Of a stretch of DNA of 17,860 bases, positions 6,864-14,758 are shown piece by piece (the first letter of the stretch is position 1; each line of letters starts with the position of its first letter). Made by a program: the position numbers and the translations under genes. The stretch covers positions 1 through 17,860 of the forward strand of contig CAMOUY010000042.1 in NCBI GenBank assembly GCA_946626785.1. The letters run 5' to 3'. The notes under the pieces are model-generated. The model did no database searches. It had not been told where the DNA came from and saw only the letters and a program-made list of their open reading frames with translations. Source of the DNA: UBA9732 sp003456855 (GTDB lineage: Bacteria > Spirochaetota > Spirochaetia > Sphaerochaetales > Sphaerochaetaceae).

Positions 6864-8096
6864 TTACAGTGGGAAGTCTCCGCGTGGCACCTCAAGCACA
6901 ATATCTGACAAAGGGAACGAGATGCATGGGTGGATATGGTCAGTCTCCCTGTCCATCTGGCGTCTTGCCTCGTTCTTCTCTGGGATGTAGACGGATCCGG
7001 AGAGCAGTTTGCTTCTGCACCAGCCACACTCGCCGCTTCTGCACTTTGAAGGTGCAAGGATGCCTGCCCTCTCTATTGCACAGAGTACACTCTCGGAGCT
7101 TGAGGCCTTGATCTCATAGGTGCAAGGCCCCTGGATCACCTTGACGTTGAAGATCTTGCCCACAGCCTCTGCAGGATAGTCAGGCAGCTTGTCCACGTTC
7201 TTCGGAGCACCGGTTATCTCACGCCTGACCCTTCGCAGAGGAAGATTGAGCTTCCTGGTCTCCTCGTCCATGAAGTTGTACAGTCCCTCGGGTCCGCAGA
7301 TGAATAGCGAATAGTCACCCTCAGGTGCATAGCGCCTGATGAGGTCTGCGGTCATGAAGCCGTGCTCATAGCCGTTTCTGTTCTCATCGGAGAGCACATG
7401 AATCACCTTGACCTTGTCGGTCTCGTTCTGGATCATGTCCAGCTCGTTCTTGAAAAGTATGGAGTCCTCGGTTCTGGAGCCGAAGAGAATCGTCAGATTA
7501 AAGTCCTCAATGGAGTCCCTGATTGCATAGGCCATTGAAAGAAATGGGGTTATTCCACTTCCACCGGCTATCGCTACAACATTCCTGCTGTCTCTGAGCC
7601 TGTCGTGGTAGAAGAATCCGTCAGGACCCGAGATCGTCATGGCATCTCCTTCCTTGACATCGTAGATCAGGTGGTCAGAGACAAAGCCACCAATGGTTCT
7701 CTTGACGGTTATGCAGACCTTGCCCTCCTTTGTAAGCTTAGGAGATGAAGAGATCGAATAAGGTCTGGTGACGCAGCTGTCACCGATCTTCAGCTTAAGG
7801 GAAACGTACTGCCCAGCTTTGAACCAGGCTGCAGGTGATCCGTCAGCCGTCCTTAGGATCAAAGTCCTGGCCCCGGCCTCAGGTCTCTCGATGATCTTGG
7901 AGACAACCATCTTCTGTGTCTCAGGATGGAGAAGCCTTGCATTGTTGTTTATCGGGAAGCTTGTGACAATGTCCTTGTCCTCGGCCTGGTCTATGGCCTT
8001 GTCCCTTCTTAGAGGCATGTTCTTGAACTGGAGCATGTCCTTGAACTTGAAGTTGCTGATTCTGACCTTGAGTTTCTTCAGTTTCTCGCTCTTCAT
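6864..8096 (-). CDS. FNR-type flavoprotein reductase with C-terminal 2Fe-2S ferredoxin domain
   Basis: Cytoplasmic electron-transfer enzyme of 410 residues. Domains in order: a basic N-terminal extension (1-60) without recognised motif; FAD-binding barrel (about 65-165) with RPYSISSSP at 111-119; NAD(P)-binding domain with AGGSGITPF at 177-185 and CGPEGLY at 267; and a plant-type ferredoxin domain (about 315-405) with C352x4C357x2C360 and C391 binding a 2Fe-2S centre. This order matches PaaE, Hcr and phenol-hydroxylase-type reductases, which pass electrons from NAD(P)H through FAD and 2Fe-2S to a partner. No partner oxygenase is present; the candidate partners are the flavoprotein before it and the polyferredoxin at the operon end. 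The start ATG at 8096 overlaps the upstream stop in ATGA, indicating translational coupling. The basic N-terminus could dock it on the membrane (inference). Confidence 0.93.
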   Translation of the reverse strand: MKSEKLKKLKVRISNFKFKDMLQFKNMPLRRDKAIDQAEDKDIVTSFPINNNARLLHPETQKMVVSKIIERPEAGARTLILRTADGSPAAWFKAGQYVSLKLKIGDSCVTRPYSISSSPKLTKEGKVCITVKRTIGGFVSDHLIYDVKEGDAMTISGPDGFFYHDRLRDSRNVVAIAGGSGITPFLSMAYAIRDSIEDFNLTILFGSRTEDSILFKNELDMIQNETDKVKVIHVLSDENRNGYEHGFMTADLIRRYAPEGDYSLFICGPEGLYNFMDEETRKLNLPLRRVRREITGAPKNVDKLPDYPAEAVGKIFNVKVIQGPCTYEIKASSSESVLCAIERAGILAPSKCRSGECGWCRSKLLSGSVYIPEKNEARRQMDRETDHIHPCISFPLSDIVLEVPRGDFPL

Positions 8097-9655
8097 ACCG
8101 CAGCCTCCCCATCAAGTTCCTTGATTGCAATCTGGGCCATCATCTCACCACACTGGTAGGCGGATGAGTAGCCGTCACCTCTAGGACCTCCGGCACCTAT
8201 TGGTCTTACACCCTTGATCGGGTAGTCCTTGTTCATCTGAAGCGTTCTGGAGATGATGTCATCCCAGTCCGTTGTGGCATGGCCGTAGACGCAGCCCTCT
8301 GGGGTACCAAGGTATCTGGCGAATGTCCATGGGGTCGCAATTGCTATCTCCTCGACATGGCCGAAGAGGTCGATGCCCGTCTTCTCCTTCAGATTCATCA
8401 TGAGCTTCTCGGCGCACTTGGTCTTGTATTCGGCATAGTCCTCAGGTTTGAGGGGGTCCCAGTCGACAGGGGATCCGAAAGTGGTCAACGAGCAGATGCA
8501 GGTCCCTTCCGGGGAAGCCTTTGGGTTGACCACGTTGTAGCAGACAAGGATGGTGAACTCGTTGGAGTCGAAGCCCTTCATCATGTTGGAGTACTCCTTC
8601 TCGGAATCGGCGGTGCCTACCATGAAGATCGAGTAGTCGTTGATTCCAAGCTCCTCTCTGGTGACATCGAGTCCGAGATGGACCGTGAACATCCTGGCAC
8701 TGTACCTCTGCTTTCTTGCGTTGGACAGTCTTCTGAGTCTTGAGGTTACATACTTCTTTGGAACCATCTTTCCATAAACGATGTCATCGTTCACGTTGGC
8801 CATCACATATTTGCACCTGATATCGCCATAAGCGGTCTTCACACCAGCGACCTGGTCGTTCTCGAATATGATTGACTCGGCCCTGCAGTTGAACCAGATG
8901 TCGCCACCCAGTTCACGGAACTTGTCCTCCAGTGCAACTGAAAGCTCGTGGGATGTGAATGTCGGAATATGGGCACCGTCATCCAGGTAGCAGCGTACCA
9001 TCATGGCATAGTGCAGGAAGGACAGATGTCCAAGATCAACACCCAGATAGGACCAATAGGTGGAAAGTATGTCTATGCACCTCTGGGGGAGTCTCAGAGC
9101 CTTGAACACTATCTTGCTTGAATGGGAGCCAACAACCAGCATGTTGCCGAAGTGCTTGATTGCATACCTCAGGTCATACTTGTCAGTCTTCGAGAAGAAG
9201 TTCAGTCCGTCATTGACCTCGTCGAAAAGCCTGAAGAGCTTCTCCATCTTCTTTCTGGTGCCTGGAACGTACTTCTCCATGGCGTCTATCATGTTATATC
9301 TTCCACTTGGAATCGTTACATCCATCGGACTTCCATCCGAGTACTTTCCAATTACACGGAAGCAATCCTTGACATCAACCCATTTTATAGGCAGATCAAG
9401 GTCCTGGAACATCTTTCGCACGGAGCCTGGATTCTCAAGGGTTCCGACACCTGCAAGCTCATGCAGGGACGGGTCCATCTCGAAACGTCCTCTGACGTAT
9501 GATGAGGCGCAGCCACCAGGCAGATTGTGCTGCTCGACGATCAGGGTCTTATGACCTGCTCTCTGAAGGTTCAATGCCGCCATGAGACCGGCGTTGCCGG
9601 CTCCTATGACAACAACATCGTATTGCTTTTCCTTATCTAACACTTCCGTAGCCAT
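8093..9655 (-). CDS. FAD-dependent oxidoreductase of the phytoene desaturase/RetSat-like family
   Basis: Cytoplasmic flavoprotein of about 520 residues, first gene of the redox operon. Seen: N-terminal Rossmann motif VVVIGAGNAGL (14-24), followed by VEQHNLPGGCASSY, typical of CrtI, CrtN and retinol saturase relatives, and a C-terminal FAD-binding motif RPIGAGGPRGDGYSSAYQCG. Known relatives desaturate, saturate or isomerise polyisoprenoid or other hydrophobic substrates, but most members of the NAD(P)/FAD group have no known substrate. No phytoene synthase or other carotenoid gene is in view, so a carotenoid role is not supported. Start: ATG at 9655 puts the Rossmann fold at the usual distance; the open frame extends to a GTG at 9715 (ATG at 9706), which would add a hydrophobic 20 residues; no candidate has a clear ribosome site. 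It ends in ATGA overlap with the FNR gene. Confidence 0.88.
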   Translation of the reverse strand: MATEVLDKEKQYDVVVIGAGNAGLMAALNLQRAGHKTLIVEQHNLPGGCASSYVRGRFEMDPSLHELAGVGTLENPGSVRKMFQDLDLPIKWVDVKDCFRVIGKYSDGSPMDVTIPSGRYNMIDAMEKYVPGTRKKMEKLFRLFDEVNDGLNFFSKTDKYDLRYAIKHFGNMLVVGSHSSKIVFKALRLPQRCIDILSTYWSYLGVDLGHLSFLHYAMMVRCYLDDGAHIPTFTSHELSVALEDKFRELGGDIWFNCRAESIIFENDQVAGVKTAYGDIRCKYVMANVNDDIVYGKMVPKKYVTSRLRRLSNARKQRYSARMFTVHLGLDVTREELGINDYSIFMVGTADSEKEYSNMMKGFDSNEFTILVCYNVVNPKASPEGTCICSLTTFGSPVDWDPLKPEDYAEYKTKCAEKLMMNLKEKTGIDLFGHVEEIAIATPWTFARYLGTPEGCVYGHATTDWDDIISRTLQMNKDYPIKGVRPIGAGGPRGDGYSSAYQCGEMMAQIAIKELDGEAAV

Positions 9656-9725
9656 AAATACAAAGATAGCAGTTTTCCAAATAATCGAGGCATAGTTTTT
9701 CAACATTTTTTTCACTAACGGGAGC

Positions 9726-9766
9726 TTTTACCATAGTAAAAATCTACTAAAGATGTAGGCTTAGTA
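9726..9766. promoter_or_regulatory. stacked short dyads between divergent genes, candidate operator
   Basis: Three perfect inverted repeats overlap here: TTTTAC-CATA-GTAAAA (9726-9741), TAGTA-6-TACTA (9734-9749), and TACTAA-10-TTAGTA (9745-9766). They share TAGTA/TACTA half-sites whose starts are 11 and 17 bases apart. The site lies between the redox operon and the M16 peptidase gene, so it could bind a regulator of either. No regulator gene is nearby. Confidence 0.35.
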
Positions 9767-9780
9767 ATTTAAATAATAAT

Positions 9781-9801
9781 AAAACCCTTGAAGAGGAAGG
9801 G
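9781..9801 (-). terminator. terminator-like hairpin in the leader region
   Basis: On the minus strand CCCTT, 7-base loop, AAGGG, then TTTTATTATTATTT. The stem is only 5 bp. It reads towards the redox operon, not away from it, so it could be an attenuator, block antisense transcription from the M16 side, or be fortuitous. Confidence 0.3.
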
Positions 9802-9845
9802 CCATGAGTTTTAAAATTCCTCCAACAACTAGAAAGGAGTCAAAA

Positions 9846-12800
9846 ATGACAAAGAAAATCCTTGCCATCGCATTGGCGATTCTGGTCATCTGCACCTCTG
9901 TGTTCGCACAGTCCATCTCAGAGGCAAAGCACGACCCAACCGTCGGGATGACCGTTAATGGATTCGTCGTTGATGAAATCTCCGATTTTGACATGCTTGG
10001 AGCAACAGTCTATGAGTTCCAGCACCTCAAGACCGGTGCCACAGTCCTTTATGTGGCAAACGAAGACACCAACAGAACCTTCGACATCATATTCCGCACA
10101 CCGACCGAAACCGATTCCGGAATTCCTCATGTCTTCGAGCACTCAACACTCGATGGATCGGAGAAGTATCCTTCAAAGGCTCTCTGGTTCAACGTCAGCT
10201 ATCAGACTTACAACACATACATGAACGCCAGCACATATCCGTTCATGACCCAGTATCCTGTAGCTTCACTCTCAGAGGATCAGCTCTACACACTGACAGA
10301 CTTCTACCTTGACAGCGTCTTCAATCCGCTGGTAATGACAGACAAGTCAATCTTCGATGAGGAAGCCTGGAGATACGAGCTGGAGAGCGCAGACGATGAG
10401 CTCACCCTCAACGGTACAGTCTACAGCGAGATGCTCGGTGCAACCACCAGAGAGAGAAAGGCCGGAAAGAACTTCGACAGAGAGATCTTCCCTAACAGCT
10501 ATGCAGCAAACGACAGTGGTGGAAACCCTGATGTGATCCCGGAGATGACCTGGGAGCAGATTCAGGACTACCATGACAAGTACTACCATCCATCCAACTC
10601 ACTCACCATCCTCTATGGTAAGTTCGACAACTGGAAGGGATACCTTGAGCTGCTCGACTCCTACTTCAGCACATACGACAAGAAGGAGTTCGACCTCACA
10701 GACTATGGCTACACTCCAATCACAGGTCCAGTCGTGGCAGAGTACGACTTCCCTGTCGAGGCCTCAAGTGACACAGAGCACTCCGCAACAGTCTACTATG
10801 GTTTCGTCTGCAAGGACATCGACCAGGACACAATGAACAAGATCGACCTGATGACGACACTCGCAGGCGACACAAGCTCAGTCCTGATGGAGAACCTCAG
10901 AAACGCCCTCCCTTATGGAAGCTTCAACGTCTACATCGACTTCGGCGGTCCAGAGACAATCGTTAAGTTCATTGCCAACACAGTCAATGCAGAGGATGCA
11001 GAGACCTTCAAGGCAATCGTCGACGAGTCAATGGCCAAGATTGCACAGGAAGGCTTCAATCCTACAGCAGTCGACTCAATCGTCGCAGCATACAAGCTTG
11101 ACATCATGCTTTCCGGTGAGAGTTCATCAGTTGGTGTCGACATGATGCCTAACCTCGCCTACTACTGGGCAGGAACAGGTTATCTCTACGGATACCAGGA
11201 CTTCATCGACAGCATCGACAACTTCCAGCAGTGGAACGATGACGGGACCTTCAAGGACGTCATCTCCAAGTACATCATCAACAACGATCTCAACGCACTT
11301 GTCACAACAAAGGCTGTTGCTGGCCTCAAGGAGCAGAAGGATGCAGAGCTTGCAGCCCGCCTCGCAGAGATAAAGGCCAACATGTCAGACGAGGAGATCG
11401 CTGCCATCGTCAAGGCAACAACAGAGCCTGAAGAGGAAGAGGTCGACACAGCAGCCATGGTCAAGCAGATCAAGGTCGTCGACGTTGACAGCCTCCCAGA
11501 GGAAGCAAGAATCTACGACATCCAGGACGAGACAGGTACTGACGGCATCCGCCGCATCTGGGCAGACGCAGATGTCTCTGACGTAGGCTATGCCGGATTC
11601 CTCCTTGATGCATCCGGTCTTACACAGGATCAGATCCACTTCTTCAAGCTTTACACAGCCCTGCTCGGAAACCTCGACACAGAGGAGCACACAAGAGTCG
11701 AGATCTCAAGCCTGATGACCCGTTACCTCTATGATGGAACAATCAGGATGTCCCTCATCGAGGATGACAACACCAAGGAGATGACCCCGAGACTCAGAGC
11801 CGGTTTCATCGCCATGGATGAAGACATGCAGGCAGCATACGACCTTGTCCACGAGCTTCTGTTCGACACAGTCTTCGATGCAGCAAAGGTCAAGGACCAG
11901 GTTGCAAGCTTCAAGACAGCACTCAAGTCAACCATCACAAACCAGAGCTACAACATCATCCTCTACAGAGGACTTGCAGCAGACAGCGAGATCGATGCCT
12001 ATTACAACTATGCGAACTTCCTTGATTACTACTACTTCCTGGAAGCGGTCGAGGCACAGCTCGAGGCAGATCCTCAGCCGATCGTCGATGCTCTCGAGGC
12101 AATTGCAGAGTACTTCAACAACTCCACAAACGCCATCATCCTGTTCGCAGGAAACGAGGAGAGCTATGAGAGCTATCTCAAGGTCGCCGATGCCTTCATG
12201 GCAGGTCTGGACAAGCAGCCTATCGTCGAGCAGGAATACGTCTTCGAGACTCCAGCTGACTGTGAGGCACTGATCGTCGACTCCTCAGTCAACTACAACA
12301 TCATCTACGCCAGCAGTGACGTCATCGGCTACGGTGACGATGCAACAGGAGACTTCGATGCAGTCTCATCCCTGATCGCTGACATGTACCTTCTCCCTGA
12401 GCTCAGAGACAAGGGCGGCGCCTATGGTGCTTACATGTACATGACCCAGGATGGTTTCTACACACTCTCCTACAGAGATCCTAACATCCTCTCAACCTAT
12501 GAGGTCTATGATGGCCTTGCAGACTTCGTCGCAAACCTCGAGATCGACCAGGAGACCCTGGACGGCTACATCCTCTCAAGCTACTCCAGCTATGCACTCA
12601 GCACAGGTGAGCTCACAGGAGCTTCAAACGCAGTGCTGAACCAGGTCGGACATGAGGACCAGAACGACATCTTCAAGTACATGAAGGAGCTCAAAGGCCT
12701 CAAGGCAGAGACCTTCAACGAGACATACGCTCCAATGTTCCAGACACTGGTTGACAACTACAAGTACTACACATCCGGTGGTGCAGCAGCAATCGGAGAG

Positions 12801-13268
12801 GTCGCACAGTACTTCCAGTCAGTCATCAACCCGTTCGGAGTCCAGGACAAGAGCCAGATGACTCTCGAGGACCTCGATCCGGCAGATCCGTTCTACACAG
12901 CAGTCAACGAAGTGTTCGTCAACGGCCTGATGGGTGCAGTCTCTGACACACAGTTCGGTGTCAACGAGCCGGCAACCCTCGGAGAGCTTGCACAGGTCTT
13001 CGTGACACTCCTTGGTGGAGCATACACACAGGAGGATTCAATCGCATTCCTGTCACAGCATGGGATCGTCCCTGTCGCACCTGTGGACACAGAGCTCACA
13101 GTCGGTGATCTTGATGCAATCTGCTGCAACTTCCTTGCAGCAGCCGCAGGAGTCACGTTGGATGCCCTCTCAATGGCAGACTTCGAGGCACTCGGCATTG
13201 CAGCTGATGCACCTGCAACAAGGGCAATGATGGCCTATGAGATCTGGGTCATCGCCATTGCAGAGTGA
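9846..13268 (+). CDS. secreted M16C zinc metallopeptidase (presequence-protease type) with SLH-like tail
   Basis: A large exported peptidase, 1140 residues. Start: ATG at 9846 with AAGGAG 6 bases upstream; an in-frame ATG at 9804 lacks both a ribosome site and a sensible signal. A signal peptide (MTKKILAIALAILVICTSVFA, cleavage about 21) is clear. The inverted zinc motif H95VFEH99 with E98 as catalytic base and distal ligand E195 in TVYSEMLGA fits M16C enzymes (PreP, Cym1), with the usual spacing of about 96 residues. The inactive C-terminal half has GGAYGAYMYMTQDG and SYRDP, the conserved Arg/Tyr substrate-binding region. Residues about 1009-1140 look like degenerate SLH repeats. These enzymes degrade peptides inside a closed chamber; here the location should be periplasm or outer surface. 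Codon use is strongly biased (ATC, CTC, GTC, AAG, GAG), suggesting high expression. It is monocistronic with a strong terminator. Confidence 0.95.
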   Translation: MTKKILAIALAILVICTSVFAQSISEAKHDPTVGMTVNGFVVDEISDFDMLGATVYEFQHLKTGATVLYVANEDTNRTFDIIFRTPTETDSGIPHVFEHSTLDGSEKYPSKALWFNVSYQTYNTYMNASTYPFMTQYPVASLSEDQLYTLTDFYLDSVFNPLVMTDKSIFDEEAWRYELESADDELTLNGTVYSEMLGATTRERKAGKNFDREIFPNSYAANDSGGNPDVIPEMTWEQIQDYHDKYYHPSNSLTILYGKFDNWKGYLELLDSYFSTYDKKEFDLTDYGYTPITGPVVAEYDFPVEASSDTEHSATVYYGFVCKDIDQDTMNKIDLMTTLAGDTSSVLMENLRNALPYGSFNVYIDFGGPETIVKFIANTVNAEDAETFKAIVDESMAKIAQEGFNPTAVDSIVAAYKLDIMLSGESSSVGVDMMPNLAYYWAGTGYLYGYQDFIDSIDNFQQWNDDGTFKDVISKYIINNDLNALVTTKAVAGLKEQKDAELAARLAEIKANMSDEEIAAIVKATTEPEEEEVDTAAMVKQIKVVDVDSLPEEARIYDIQDETGTDGIRRIWADADVSDVGYAGFLLDASGLTQDQIHFFKLYTALLGNLDTEEHTRVEISSLMTRYLYDGTIRMSLIEDDNTKEMTPRLRAGFIAMDEDMQAAYDLVHELLFDTVFDAAKVKDQVASFKTALKSTITNQSYNIILYRGLAADSEIDAYYNYANFLDYYYFLEAVEAQLEADPQPIVDALEAIAEYFNNSTNAIILFAGNEESYESYLKVADAFMAGLDKQPIVEQEYVFETPADCEALIVDSSVNYNIIYASSDVIGYGDDATGDFDAVSSLIADMYLLPELRDKGGAYGAYMYMTQDGFYTLSYRDPNILSTYEVYDGLADFVANLEIDQETLDGYILSSYSSYALSTGELTGASNAVLNQVGHEDQNDIFKYMKELKGLKAETFNETYAPMFQTLVDNYKYYTSGGAAAIGEVAQYFQSVINPFGVQDKSQMTLEDLDPADPFYTAVNEVFVNGLMGAVSDTQFGVNEPATLGELAQVFVTLLGGAYTQEDSIAFLSQHGIVPVAPVDTELTVGDLDAICCNFLAAAAGVTLDALSMADFEALGIAADAPATRAMMAYEIWVIAIAE
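12870..13265 (+). other. C-terminal SLH-like region of the M16C peptidase
   Basis: About 132 residues after the M16C fold. Three segments of 40-50 residues show the SLH pattern of a hydrophobic helix, a loop with Gly and a second helix: AVNEVFVNGLMG with TLGELAQVFVTLL; IAFLSQHGIV with TVGDLDAICCNFL; and a shorter one ending ATRAMMAYEIWVIA. The TRAE-like motif is only partly kept (ATLGEL, LTVGDL, ATRAMM). Homology is suggestive, not certain. Confidence 0.5.
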
Positions 13269-13289
13269 TTTCAAGCCCATAAAAGCATC

Positions 13290-13326
13290 GAGGCCGAAGG
13301 TTGATCCCTTCGGCCTCTTCTATTTG
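13290..13326 (+). terminator. rho-independent terminator of the M16C gene
   Basis: GAGGCCGAAGG (13290-13300), loop TTGATC, CCTTCGGCCTC (13307-13317): a perfect 11-bp stem, followed by TTCTATTT. It lies 21 bases after the stop. Read on the minus strand it could also serve the converging outer-membrane genes, but the T run there is interrupted (GATGCTTTT). Confidence 0.9.
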
Positions 13327-13353
13327 CAATGCTCGGATGCCAAGGCCAAGAAC

Positions 13354-13974
13354 CTAGATGCTCCACTTGAATGAGATCCTTGCCATGTGGCCTGCAACCG
13401 CTTTAGGCCCTCCATAGATTCCCAGAAGGAAGTCTCCCATGGTGCTGCCCTTACCCGAGGTGTAGAAGACCATGGTGTGCTCTCCGACATCCTCGCTTAT
13501 AGGATTCAGGATCACAACCAACGGCACACATGTGGTGAAGTTCATGGAGAACCTCGCATTCAGCCTGAAATCAGCTCCCAAGGATACTCCGGAGTAGCCG
13601 GTTACCCAGATGAAATCAGGTCCGAATATACCCAGAACATCAGCTTGAAGTCCAAGCCTCATGTTGAATCTCTCAGCTCTGATGACCTTGAAGTACACGT
13701 TTGCCATGACACCAAGAGGGGCTGCAAAGCTTGACGATCTCCCCTCCCCGGTCTCCTCTGCATCGGAGTTGTTCACACAGGCCTCTATTGCAGTCACTGC
13801 ACCTGATACAACAGGAAAACCGAGTGAAGCCTCAACTCCAGCATATTTGGACTCTGCATCAAAAAGGAGACCTGTGTTCAGCAGGTTCTGCATCACACCG
13901 ACATGAACATCCCCTGCAGACACAGCTGCGCTGGAAATGATGACAATCATTGCCAGAATCATAACTCTCTTCAT
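13354..13974 (-). CDS. outer-membrane-type protein, tandem paralogue 3
   Basis: A 206-residue exported protein of unknown function, third in a tandem family of three. It has a signal peptide (MKRVMILAMIVIISSAAVSAG), the shared N-terminal motif HVGVMQNLLNTG, alternating polar/hydrophobic segments typical of a small beta barrel, shared blocks MANVYFKVI, RLGLQADVLGIFG and RFSMNFTTCVP, and the shared ending ARISFKWSI. A Ser/Glu-rich variable loop (about residues 67-85) probably faces outward. Start ATG at 13974 with AAGGGG 9 bases upstream; an upstream in-frame start at 14031 would place a non-signal extension through the intergenic hairpin and is rejected. An outer-membrane location is inferred from composition and the repeated aromatic ending; no porin family can be named. 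Confidence 0.82.
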   Translation of the reverse strand: MKRVMILAMIVIISSAAVSAGDVHVGVMQNLLNTGLLFDAESKYAGVEASLGFPVVSGAVTAIEACVNNSDAEETGEGRSSSFAAPLGVMANVYFKVIRAERFNMRLGLQADVLGIFGPDFIWVTGYSGVSLGADFRLNARFSMNFTTCVPLVVILNPISEDVGEHTMVFYTSGKGSTMGDFLLGIYGGPKAVAGHMARISFKWSI

Positions 13975-13996
13975 TTGTTCTATCCCCTTCAACAAT

Positions 13997-14029
13997 GAAC
14001 GGACCCGGATTTTCAGTCCGAGTCCGTTC
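13997..14029 (-). repeat. intergenic stem-loop 1, upstream of outer-membrane paralogue 3
   Basis: GAACGGAC (13997-14004) and CGGA pair with TCCG and GTCCGTTC (14022-14029): 12 bp with one C/A mismatch, 7-base loop. No T run follows in the minus direction. It is related to the stem-loops at 14697-14727 and 15445-15474. Confidence 0.75.
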
Positions 14030-14059
14030 AATCACAACGTCAACCGATATTATGTCCTG

Positions 14060-14674
14060 TCAGATGCTCCACTTGAAGGAAAGACGCACAAACTCATTCA
14101 CTATGGCAGGCAGGATAAGCAGGACATCCCAGTCAGTCTCCTCCTTGGTTGTGTAGTAGAAGGCTGTGAATCCAGCATCTTCGGCACCAAGGGCGGAAGC
14201 AACCATCGCGGCAGGAACGGTTCCTGTCAGGTTCATGCTCAAATTGCCTCCGAACTTGAATTCAAGGCCAACCGAAGCTCCCCAAAGACCCACAACGGAG
14301 AGACCCTTCTCATCAGAGATGCCCACTGCATCAGCCTGGATTCCAAGCCTCAGGCCGAAGACCTTGGTGTCTATGGCCTTCCAATACACGTTCGCCATTG
14401 CACCCGGAATCAGGAAGACCTCTGCCAGATTAGGCGGATCCACAGGATTCCCTTCGGAATCAACCTTGTCTCCGGTGTAATAGTCAACGACCTCGACAGC
14501 ACCCGGCACCAACGGAAGCCCGACCGAACCCTCTATACCAAAGTGACCCAAATCAAGGTCTGCAACTATGCCTGTATTCATGTAGTTCTGCATGATTCCC
14601 AGTGAGAGACCACCGGCGAATGCTGATGAGACGGCCAAAACAGCCACGACAAAAACAATCATCATCCTCTTCAT
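14060..14674 (-). CDS. outer-membrane-type protein, tandem paralogue 2
   Basis: A 204-residue exported protein, second of three paralogues. The signal peptide is MKRMMIVFVVAVLAVSSAFAG. It has the shared SLGIMQNYMNTG motif, GIEGSVGLPLVPGAVEVV, a variable loop (YTGDKVDSEGNPVDPPNLAE region, about 66-85) unlike those of the other two, then MANVYWKAI, LRLGIQADAVGI, LSMNLTGTVPAAM, and the ending VRLSFKWSI. Start ATG at 14674 with GGAGGG 7 bases upstream. It is separated from its neighbours by 84-85 bases, each gap holding one stem-loop. The tandem arrangement with conserved strands and divergent loops suggests duplication followed by selection on exposed parts (inference). Relatives are, from memory, frequent in Sphaerochaeta-type genomes as uncharacterised proteins. 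Confidence 0.82.
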   Translation of the reverse strand: MKRMMIVFVVAVLAVSSAFAGGLSLGIMQNYMNTGIVADLDLGHFGIEGSVGLPLVPGAVEVVDYYTGDKVDSEGNPVDPPNLAEVFLIPGAMANVYWKAIDTKVFGLRLGIQADAVGISDEKGLSVVGLWGASVGLEFKFGGNLSMNLTGTVPAAMVASALGAEDAGFTAFYYTTKEETDWDVLLILPAIVNEFVRLSFKWSI

Positions 14675-14696
14675 AGCGTAACCCTCCGAAATTGAA

Positions 14697-14727
14697 AACG
14701 GACCCGGATTTCCAGTCCAGGTCCGTT
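14697..14727 (-). repeat. intergenic stem-loop 2, upstream of outer-membrane paralogue 2
   Basis: AACGGACC (14697-14704) pairs with GGTCCGTT (14720-14727), and GGA with TCC inside, separated by a C/A mismatch, 7-base loop TTTCCAG. Nearly the same sequence as stem-loop 1. Its 3' side runs into TTTTCAATTT on the minus strand, so a partial terminator function is possible. Confidence 0.75.
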
Positions 14728-14758
14728 CACTGACAATAACAACCAGAAGCCTGTTTGG

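Noticed and set aside
8279..8743. 154-codon plus-strand frame opposite the flavoprotein gene
   Set aside because: Antisense shadow of a gene with clear FAD motifs; no initiation signal.
9804..9845. Upstream ATG for the M16C peptidase
   Set aside because: It lacks a good ribosome site and would put 14 polar residues before a complete signal peptide; the ATG at 9846 has AAGGAG at 6 bases.
10573..12639. Several Ser/Thr/Gln-rich frames within the M16C peptidase
   Set aside because: They arise from the strongly biased codons (ATC, CTC, CAG, GAG) of the peptidase read in another frame.
13937..14605. 222-codon plus-strand frame across two outer-membrane genes
   Set aside because: It runs antisense over a gene, an intergenic hairpin and part of a second gene; no ribosome site or domain.
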